A stretch of DNA of 64,000 nucleotides from Panax quinquefolius. Taxonomy: Eukaryota; Streptophyta; Magnoliopsida; Apiales; Araliaceae. The DNA lies in contig CM035163.1 of the NCBI GenBank assembly GCA_020205615.1, forward strand, positions 53,789,899 to 53,853,898. The letters are read 5' to 3'. Below are positions 56,001 through 64,000 of this stretch, piece after piece. Within the stretch, counting starts at the first letter, position 1; the number at the start of each line of letters is the position of its first letter. The notes beneath the pieces are model-generated. The model was given only the letters and a program-made list of their open reading frames with translations. It had not been told where the DNA came from and did no database searches. Position numbers and translations under genes: made by a program.

Positions 56001-57440
56001 TTATTTTCCATGCATTACTATGTTATTTTTTTTTATGTAAAAAAAAAGAAAAAAAAGAAAAAATAATAATAATAATAATAATCAAATCTCTTAATATCCT
56101 TAACGTGAACTACGTGAAACCTGATCTCTTTTCAAAAGAGTACGTAGGCAGCCATTAATGGCGCGGTCTAACCATTTCAAAAGTCACAAAACCCTGTCAA
56201 CAATTCAGGAGTCACAAGATACGACTCTTCAAAAACTCATCAACCCTTGAAGTGCGAGAAGACTTGATTTTCTTTGACCTATAGAAGTGCATAGGTGGCC
56301 GTCGTGATAAATTATATCTCATACCCGACGACCTGTTCTCTGAGATAAAGGCCACAAATCAAGCCTTACAGATCGAACCAAGCCTGGTTGAAACTATCAC
56401 ATTAGAAACCAAGTCGAGCTCTTAGATCCAATTCAATGAAATCTAAAGGCCTCTTGATATCAATTATCAAAGCCAAAGTGATAACATAAAATGAGAAAAC
56501 ACAGTGATATATCAAGTATGATCATCAACGAGGACAGATACAAAACAAGGCAATGCAAAATATGAATATAGAGAAGATTACAACAAATGGTAATTCAACG
56601 GTGTAAAGAAACTGTCTGATGGCCCCTCTAAGGACCTTCAAAGAATTGACACCTTCAATCACAAGCCTTCATCAAATCAGAGGAAAGAGAATCATCGAAC
56701 CCAAGTTTACCTACAAGTCAGAAGCGAGGATTGGGCACCCGAACGTCAAAGTTCACCTCTACATGTTCACCATGTGGACCATGAGGTAAAAGACTCTTGT
56801 GATCCGAGCATCTTATCAGCCCATTCGTCAAACACAACGAAGTTAGGGAACTTTAGAAACAACAACAACTCAACACTAGGGCATTTATCGACCATCCTAA
56901 AAAGAAAAATGCACCAGTCGGCACCATCAGCAAGGGCTGTCATTATCAGATTTTCTCTCATCGTAATTTACTGGCGATCGGGTACGATCATTTGCTCTTT
57001 TCCAAGAATAATTTGATTAGAATACAACGATCCATATATGAGGTACTACTCTTTTAGCTCTTTATCTATTTTTGTGTCCATACACTAGCGATGATATAAG
57101 TTTTAAGTATAGATAAATCTTGCATTAGAATCCTAGGAAAAGGGTTTTAAAGAAAAAAAATTTGTTTAACTTGTAATGGATTGGATTAATTCTGATAACT
57201 GTCTGTGGACCAAGAATCATGGGAAAGATTAGAGAATTAAGACTATTCAACCTTTTGATTAGGCATGACATCCTAGTTCAAAGAGCTTTTTGAAGTAGAC
57301 TCAGCCTCATATGCATGTCTGCACTTTGCGATTGCCCTGACTCTTAGTTGTGGGATATAAAACTATGGTGACAGCGATGGTAATTAATACGAAGAGACAA
57401 AAGATAAGTAGTCAGTTTAATACCTCGAATCGTGGCATGA
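56000..57440 (+). other. Non-coding 3' part of element E
   Basis: Contains an A-rich run and (AAT)n at about 56038-56083. GAACTACGT (56108) and GAGTACGTAGGCAGCC (56138-56153) form a motif pair I associate with Tat/Ogre-type plant elements, not verified. The rest (56160-57440) has only short chance ORFs. It is probably the untranslated tail or LTR of E. Confidence 0.4.
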
Positions 57441-57847
57441 GTTACTCAAGTTATTAAGCCTGAAGGGTGTCTTTACACCTGGTGCCCTAAAACCTTCTGG
57501 TTTGGGAGTTACCGGCCCAACGCTCGCTACACTGGTAACTTAGTGCCTAAGAAAACAAGCATGACGAGTTGGAAGAAGGAGAGACCTAAGCACATCTGAA
57601 TCATGACCTAGGTTACTCGAGTAATTAAGCCTGAGGGGTGTCTTTACTCCTGATGCCCTAAAATCGGCTGGTTTGGGAGTTACAAACCCAACACTCGCTA
57701 CATGGGTAATTTAAGCCTAAGAGAAGGAATCTTGCGAGGTTAGGTGAGGAGCATATAGATTAGACCACCTGACTTGTCTCAAAGTATGGCCTTTGTTACT
57801 CGAGTAAGTAAACCAAAATAGATGTCTTTACACCTTGTGACCTAAAG
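57441..57847 (+). repeat. Tandem repeat of about 170-185 bp, three copies, last one cut
   Basis: Units start at 57441, 57612 and 57795 with GTTACTC(A/G)AGT. They contain GGGTGTCTTTAC, TGCCCTAAAA, GGTTTGGGAGTTAC and CGCTACA. The third unit is more diverged and is truncated at 57847 by element A4. Confidence 0.88.
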
Positions 57848-60468
57848 TGTGACGCCCCCAAAATAGGTATACATCACCCATTCTGAGTTGTCAATACATG
57901 GTACAGAAACAACTACAACTTTATTATTACAACAGTAAAACTGTGAGTTTAAATACAAATATTATCTTCTAGACAATATCTATACTCAAATAAATCCTCA
58001 TCACATTTATTGATACATTATTTTACAAAAATGGTGAGGACTACTAAACAACTCTCTCTAGAACCTTCATTCCATACCCCACTGCATCGCTATATTCTCG
58101 CCTCCTGATAAAAATGGAACAAAAAGGAAAAGGGTGAGCTCAACTAGTTTAGTAAAGAATATTATGACTAAGATAATATACAACAAATTACCGTTAGTCT
58201 TCAACAGGGAAAAATCTAATAGAATACAATAGACAACAAATTTTAAATCAATATTCGCAGCGGAAATAATAATTCATTAGAAGAGTTAAGTAGAGAATGC
58301 AAACTACTATCTTCCATGTATGAATTTAAAAGTTCATCGTCTATCTTTTATCCCTGTAACATCAATCAATATATATCTAGAATCACATATTCATCTTTGC
58401 ACTACAAGCCAAAGATATTCTTCAGTTGGTCATGTTTATCTAAACAACTGTTCATCTTTGCACTACAGGCCAAAGATATTCTTCAAAAATCATTCATCTT
58501 TGCACTACAAAGCCAAAGATATTCCATAATATCATCATTTAAGACCGAAGATGATGAAAATATTTTTAAAGAAACGAATCCAAAGGAAACAAAATGACAA
58601 GGATTAAGGATTAAGGATTCGTATTTGTTTTTATTCACGTCCCAAAATACCTCAAAAATAATCGCAGGTGGTGTAAAATTCAAGAATGATCAAAACATGG
58701 ATACAATCAAAGCTAGTATCCGTAATAGATATTTTGACGAAAAAGAAAAATTTTCATTTTTGATGAATAGCCGTATTCGTGAATAAAAGATGTAAATTCC
58801 ACAAAAACATCGTATATGTGAATAGTCTCATAGATACGTGAATAGTAACTCAGTAACCACCAAAAGTTCCAAATTTGATAAAAACTTCAGATCAATATTT
58901 CAACATAATGATATTGAAGAAATAATATCATTACTTAAAAAAATAATATCCCTTACCTCGAAAGATCAAGATTTAAATTTAAACACCTGATATAGGCTAT
59001 GTCTTGAACTTGCACCGAATAACAATACTCAAATTATACTCAAAATACTCAAAAGAATACGCCGATAATATAGAGAGAAAACTTCGCTTTCGTGTGATTT
59101 TCAATTCTAACCTAAGCACCCTATTTATAGAAATCGCTTAGAACACTAAAGCAAAAATTTAATATAATATTAATATATTATATATAAATTCCTACGCACA
59201 CAATCTATGATCTCTGAATTCAGCCATGCTTGACAACAAATAAGTCTACCAAACAAATCAAAAACGTTTTTATTATTTAAAATAATTAAAACTTCCAAAA
59301 ATCAATTATTCAGAATTTCGAACATCAATAATTCATAATAAATAGCCCTTTTATCGAAAAATTCAATCTCACGAATTTTTTTAGGGAAATTCAATTCTCT
59401 ATAACTTTGCGTAAGAAAGTTTTTCCAAATTCCAAATGTAAATTGACCAAATATACACAAACCAAGCGATTTTACAAAGCTATAATCAAATTTCAAATAA
59501 TAAATGGGGTCCACCGACATGTTTAACATGTTTTAAATATTTATTGCAACAAAAATACTCTTCCTCCTCGTATACTCATATATCCCACTCATTGTAAAAT
59601 ATCACCATTATTATATTATTAAAATATAATAATACAATTATTATTTTATCGTAAAAGATAAAATTTCAATTTTCAACAATTGTCACATTAAAATTTTTCT
59701 CCATCTATATCCACATAAAATCAATATTTTCTCATCATATGAATCAATAATTAATTATTCACAAATAATATTACGTAATCACAATATCGACAACCGTGCG
59801 CCTCCTGTGAAAGAGGGGCTTTCCAATAAGAATTTCTCCTCATCGCCGCAATTTAGGTGACCAAACCTCTCCTTAGATGTAACTTTCTAGACATTGCCAA
59901 TAATGTTATCTAATAATATTATTCAGATAATATGAATTATTGCTCGATAATGAAAAATATTGTGTAATGACAATTATCAAACAACAAAGAATATAAAATA
60001 TCAACGCAAAGAATTATTGAATCAATAAAATAAAATATCGAATAAAGAATTATCGTAACCATTATCGAGTAGTGCCTTCACGTAAGAATCAATAATTGGT
60101 GCAATACCGCGTAATGCTACCGTGTTTTAACCAATTTAGTATTTTAACAAAGATTAATCTGTAATAACTACGCCGCTATTTTTAAACAACTTATATTTGT
60201 CGCTTTCTTCATCCAATCGCTTCCAAGCATGGGGCCCACACATGGTCAAGCTACTGTCAGCATTTAATATTCCCCGACAAAGCATTTAATATTCCACGAC
60301 CAAACGAATATTCCCCAAACAATGATGAATATTTTATAACCACTTGCTTATTTTGAAATATTTGCGATTTTACCCCTAACTATCCACATTAATCACATCA
60401 ACCCTTACTATTTCAAAATAATAAATAGAGAAAATTAAATTTCATTAATAATAAGTTGGGGTCTTACA
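57848..60468 (-). repeat. 3' LTR of A4 (2621 bp)
   Basis: TGTGACGCCCCC...GGTCTTACA on the + strand. CTTTGCACTAC repeats (58393-58525), TATA (CTATTTATAG 59121-59130, reverse), the conserved U3 block (about 59805-59890), and GAATATTCC motifs (about 60265-60335). The polypurine tract follows at 60469-60480 (reverse AAGGAGGGAGGT). Confidence 0.9.
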
Positions 60469-61730
60469 ACCTCCCTCCTTATGAAATTTCGCCCCGAAAT
60501 CGACGACGCACTGGTGTTTCAAAAGGTGAGGATACCTCGCTTTCATTTCCGCTTCCAATTCCTGTGTCATTTCCTCTATAAAGATGATTCCTCCACAAAA
60601 CTTTAACTTGTGGTATGACCTTTCATACAGTAGGACATGCTCCTTCCTATCCAAGATCTTGACAGTACCTCCTCATACGTTAAGTCTTCTACTATTTCGT
60701 CCTGCTTCTAATTCTATAACGTGGTTCGGTCTTTCACATATTTACGAAAGTATGATATGTGAAACACATTATGAACACGAGACATACTTGAGGTAACGCA
60801 AGTCTATAGGCTACATTTCCTACTTGGCCAAGAATTTGAAATGGACCAATAAATCGTGGATCGAGCTTTCTCTCTTCCCAAATCTTGTAACTCCTTCCAT
60901 GGAGCAACTCGCAACAATACATGATCCCCACACTAAATTCCACGCCCTTTCGATGAAGATCCGCATAACTCTTTTGTCGATCTTGTGCCGCTTTGTATAC
61001 GCTTGTCGAATCATTTGAATCTTTTCAGTAGTCATATGCATTTCAACTCGGGTCCCAACAATGTTGCTTCACCCACCTCATCCCAACATATTGAGAACGA
61101 CATTTTCGGCCCATATAATGCTTCAATGGAGCCACACCTATACTTGCCTCGATAACTGTTGTCAGAGGAGAATTCCACCAATGGTAAATACTTATCCCAA
61201 CTCGCTTTGAAGTCTAGGACACGTAGTCTTAATAAATCTTCAAGAGTTTGAATAGTCCTCTCCGATTGTCCGTCCGCTTGGGATGGTATGTCAACTAAAT
61301 CGCAAATCCGCGCTCATAGCTTTTTGCAAGCTAACCCAAAATCTTGAAGTGAATCTTGGGTCACGATCCAAAACTATGGATACAGTGCATGCCATGCAAC
61401 CTCACAATTTCATTCACGTATATACTAGCAAGAGACGCTCAAGGAATAAGTCTCCGTGATCGGCAAAGAAATGAGCGACTTGGTTAATCTATCAACAATA
61501 ACCCAAATAACATTGATGCCTTGAGAAACCGTAGAGAAGACCCAGAATCTAAATCCATGGTAATGTGTTCCCACTTCCATTTCGGAATCTCAAGTGGTTG
61601 CAACGGACCTTAGGTACTAGATGCTTCGCCTTTACATGCTGGCAAGTTAAACACATCGAGATAAACTTTGCAATCTCTCTCTTCATATTGTTCCACCAAA
61701 ATGTATGTCAAGATCACGATACATTTTAGT
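60469..61730 (-). pseudogene. pol: Integrase and chromodomain of A4
   Basis: Read leftward. Integrase core pieces lie at 61730-61060 with many shifts: [18 protein letters not shown] and RDPRFTS..W are visible in different frames, as is YGPKMSFSICWDEVGEA near 61090. Then WEERKLDPRFIGPFQIL and VCLVFIMCFTYHTFVNM (60943-60734) match the A3 segment before the chromodomain. The chromodomain is broken: MDRKEHVLLYERSYHKLKF then FIEEMTQELEAEMKARYPHL (60654-60490). It is the most damaged integrase in the window. Confidence 0.75.
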
Positions 61731-63260
61731 ACTTCCAGATGGATTGCAAATGGTGTATTGTGTGCCTCCATCATAATCTTGTACTTCAAATCGTAGTCGT
61801 TAGGAACACAAAGTCTAGAGTGGACTCAAGTATTCCTTCTTCATCAATTCTCGCCCCTAATAGCTCCTTCTTGTACTTTCTTCTTCATACGATCACCCCG
61901 GCCTGCGGGCTTGAGCAACCTTAACTTTTTCTATTAAAGTCGGCTCTATGTGTATACTCGACATCATCGCACTCGCTCCTCGCATATGATCTTCTACTCA
62001 ACGCGTCACCTACCACGCTCGCTTTTCCGTGATGGTATCAATAGTGTGGTCGTAGTCTTCAATAGCTCGAGCCAACGTCACGCCAGATGTTGAGTTCTTT
62101 TTTTGAGTGAAGAAATATTTAAGGCTTTTATGGTCCTAATATATCTCCACTTTCTCCCCATATAGATAGTGCCCATATATCTTTAGCGCAAAAAACGATC
62201 GGGCCGCTAACTCTAGATCATGAGTAGGATAATTCCTCTCATACTTTTTAAGTTGTCGCGAGGCATAGGCTATGACTTTCCCACGCTGCATGAGAACACA
62301 TCCTAACCCTTTGCCTCAAGCATCATCAGAGATAACAAATCCATCCGAACCAGATGGTATTGTTAGAACAGTGCCAAATAAGTCTCCTCTTAAGCTCTTG
62401 AAACTCTTCTCGATTCTTCACTCCAAATGAATTTTGTATCCTTCCGAAGTTAGTTGAAGATGGAGTAGCATTCGAGAAAACCCTTCCACGAATCTCCGAT
62501 AATAACCAAATTAAGCCCAAAAACTACGACTTCACCACCGACTTTTGCTTGTTCCCAACTTTGTATTGCTTCAATCTTCGCCGGATCAACAGATACTCCA
62601 TGTTTCGACACCACGCGCCAAAGAAATGCTACTTCCTCAAGCCGAGAACTCGATTTCTTCAATTTGGCATATAGTTGGTTTTCACGGGTTTTTGGAGTAC
62701 CAAATTTCAAATGGTGCTCATGATCTTCACGACTTTTGGAATATATGAGGATGTCATCAATAAAGACAACAACGAATCGATCCAAATATTCCTTGAATAC
62801 TCGGCCATCATATCCATGAAAGTCAGCAGAGCATTAGTTAGTCCGAAAGACACGACTAAGAATTCATAATGCCCATACCGAGTTCTCAAGGCGCCTTTGA
62901 ATATCCTCGCCTAATCTTCAAATTGATGATATCCGTAACGAAGATCGATTTTTGAAAAGAATTGTGCCCTCAGCAATCGGGTCAAACAAGTCATCAATAC
63001 GAGGTAGAGGATACCTATTCTTGATGGTGACATGGTTCAATTCCCGATAGTCAATACAAAGTCGCATACTCCCGCCTTTCTTCTTTACGAATAAAACAGA
63101 GCACCCCAAGGAGATGTACTAGATCTAATGAAAACCGATGTCCAACAATTCCTATAGTTGGACCTTTAACTCCTCAAGTTCAATAGAGCCATTCGATATG
63201 GGGTTTTAGAAATGGGCTTTGTACCAGTTCAAGATCAATAAAGAATTCAACTTCACGCTC
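61731..63260 (-). pseudogene. pol: Reverse transcriptase and RNase H of A4
   Basis: RT read leftward: VEFFIDLELVQSP (with the CCTGG indel shared with A2), [20 protein letters not shown] and [20 protein letters not shown] (63109-62950), [20 protein letters not shown] (62889), then [15 protein letters not shown] (catalytic Asp pair; FIDD is the reverse of 62753-62764). RNase H fragments include the SDDA region near 62330, [10 protein letters not shown] near 62150 and [10 protein letters not shown] near 61985. Many single-base indels. The linker 61731-61980 has no clean frame. Confidence 0.85.
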
Positions 63261-63890
63261 GGGGTAGACCGGAAGTTCTTCAGAAATACGCCAGAAAGTC
63301 AATAACAACAGAATATTATTCAAATTTGACGTGTCTTTATTCAAATCCATAACATGGGCTAAGAAAGCTCGACATCCGCTTTTCAATAAACGAATAGCTT
63401 TATGATTAGATATGATAAAGATTGATTTTAATGGTTTAGTTGCTTGAATTGCATAACAAAGTTGGTTAGGAATATGAAAACTAACAACCTTACGAAAACA
63501 ATCAATTTTGGCACGATGAGTAGTTAACCAATCAATCCCTAAAATCACATCAAAAGCAAGTATCTTTAAAGAGATAAGGTCAATGTGTAAGGTGATGGTG
63601 CCAACTTGAATCAAACAAGATTTATAAACAAAGGATGTGATGAAAGTTTCTCCCAACTGAGTTTCCACAGATAGTCAAAGTCTAATTTCTCCTGAGTCAA
63701 GTTTAAACGCTGAGCACATGTAGAGAGATAAATGAATGGGTAGCACCGTATCAAGTAAGGTATAAACTTCACAAGAATTTATAAATAGCTTACCCGTGAT
63801 CACCTCGCTTGGGTTCTCGATTTTGACCAAATACAACAAACGCTTCTTCCCTAAATCGTTGACTTTGACTTTTCCGGGATACTGAGTCAC
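63261..63890 (-). pseudogene. pro: Aspartic protease of A4
   Basis: Read leftward from 63890: EVITGKLFINSCEVYTLLDT, where the active site is interrupted by a one-base loss (ACCGG to ACGG near 63753). A second open frame (63668-63261) carries LGETFITSFVYKSCLIQVGT and KILAFDVILGIDWLTTHRAK, the intact ILG motif. It continues to the RT linker. It matches A2 and A3 closely. Confidence 0.87.
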
Positions 63891-64000
63891 CGTCCCACTA
63901 ACTAGGTTTCATACCGCATAATCTCGAGCGATATGTCCTTCTTTTCCACAATTATAGCATACCTTGAACTGCATTGGCGCGCTTGACCGATATGTCCTCT
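63891..64000 (-). pseudogene. gag: Gag nucleocapsid end of A4 (cut by window)
   Basis: The reverse of 63915-63962 reads CYNCGKEGHIARDY, a zinc knuckle with the last Cys replaced by Tyr. A second GHIGQARQC-like stretch lies at the window edge. The rest of gag and the 5' LTR lie beyond 64000. Confidence 0.75.

Larger units (their letters stand above)
42077..57847 (+). mobile_element. Tat/Ogre-like Ty3/gypsy element E (old, fragmented)
   Basis: Host sequence for D, A5 and A4. It shows a leader, gag pieces at 42344-42947 and 51275-52204, a duplicated gag module (52480-52830), an uncertain coding fragment (55411-55860) and a 3' non-coding tail with tandem repeats. The proteins resemble Gag of Tat/Ogre elements (FKSPKFEKYNG-type segment, YHS...GH....CW.LK.KIQ.LI module) rather than chromoviruses. 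No RT or integrase is recognisable and no LTR pair is seen, so its exact ends are not known. Confidence 0.6.
57848..64000 (-). mobile_element. Family A-related element A4, antisense, 5' end outside window
   Basis: Full 3' LTR (57848-60468), then integrase-chromodomain, RNase H, RT, protease and the end of gag in reverse to the window edge. Left flank TAAAG (57843-57847) is the expected target-site duplication; the partner is outside. The LTR is more diverged from A1-A3 than those are from each other, while the proteins remain close. Confidence 0.9.

Noticed and set aside
55961..56158. ORF with a poly-Ile/Lys stretch as a small membrane protein
   Set aside because: The hydrophobic run is a translation of an (AAT)n microsatellite next to an A-rich tract.

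Overview
This window is a plant nuclear repeat region, almost certainly from a flowering plant. It is a nest of LTR retrotransposons. I found no host protein-coding gene, rRNA, tRNA gene or CRISPR array. The DNA is AT-rich. The recognisable coding sequence is Ty3/gypsy gag-pol in various states of decay: zinc knuckles, aspartic protease, reverse transcriptase (RT) with FIDD, RNase H, DDE integrase (IN) and a C-terminal chromodomain. Elements begin TG, end CA and carry primer-binding sites complementary to initiator tRNA-Met, as in plant chromoviruses of the Tekay/Del type. Family assignments are mine by eye; no database search was possible.

Layout. (1) 1-5827: element A1 (+), family A with LTRs of about 2.6-2.8 kb, internally deleted, its 5' LTR cut by the window edge. 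(2) 5828-8782: remnant of family C (+), split by a 1.9 kb antisense solo LTR at 6159-8033. (3) 8783-42076: a tandem pair of family B elements (LTR 862 bp) sharing the middle LTR (34628-35489). The first unit, B1, is broken by two family A insertions: A2 (-, 11055-21441) and A3 (+, 23167-33380, TSD TCAGG). The second unit, B2 (34628-42076), is uninterrupted and is the best-preserved element. (4) 42077-57847: an old Tat/Ogre-like element E. It is interrupted by element D (-, 42948-51274, TSD ATTTA), which has two LTRs of about 4 kb and only 319 bp between them, and by a solo family A LTR, A5 (52890-55410). E ends in a 170-185 bp tandem repeat. (5) 57848-64000: family A element A4 (-), running off the right edge.

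Each intact element would encode the usual cycle: Gag particle, protease, RT/RNase H, integrase, and a chromodomain that steers integration. All copies here have stops, frameshifts or deletions, so none looks autonomous.

The points most worth following are: arrays of small inverted repeats in the transcribed leader of the A and D LTRs; an extra coiled-coil ORF upstream of gag in family B; the coding-less element D; the B1-B2 tandem with shared lesions; and a recurrent pattern of changes at CAG/CTG sites that could be CHG-methylation decay or a base-calling artefact.
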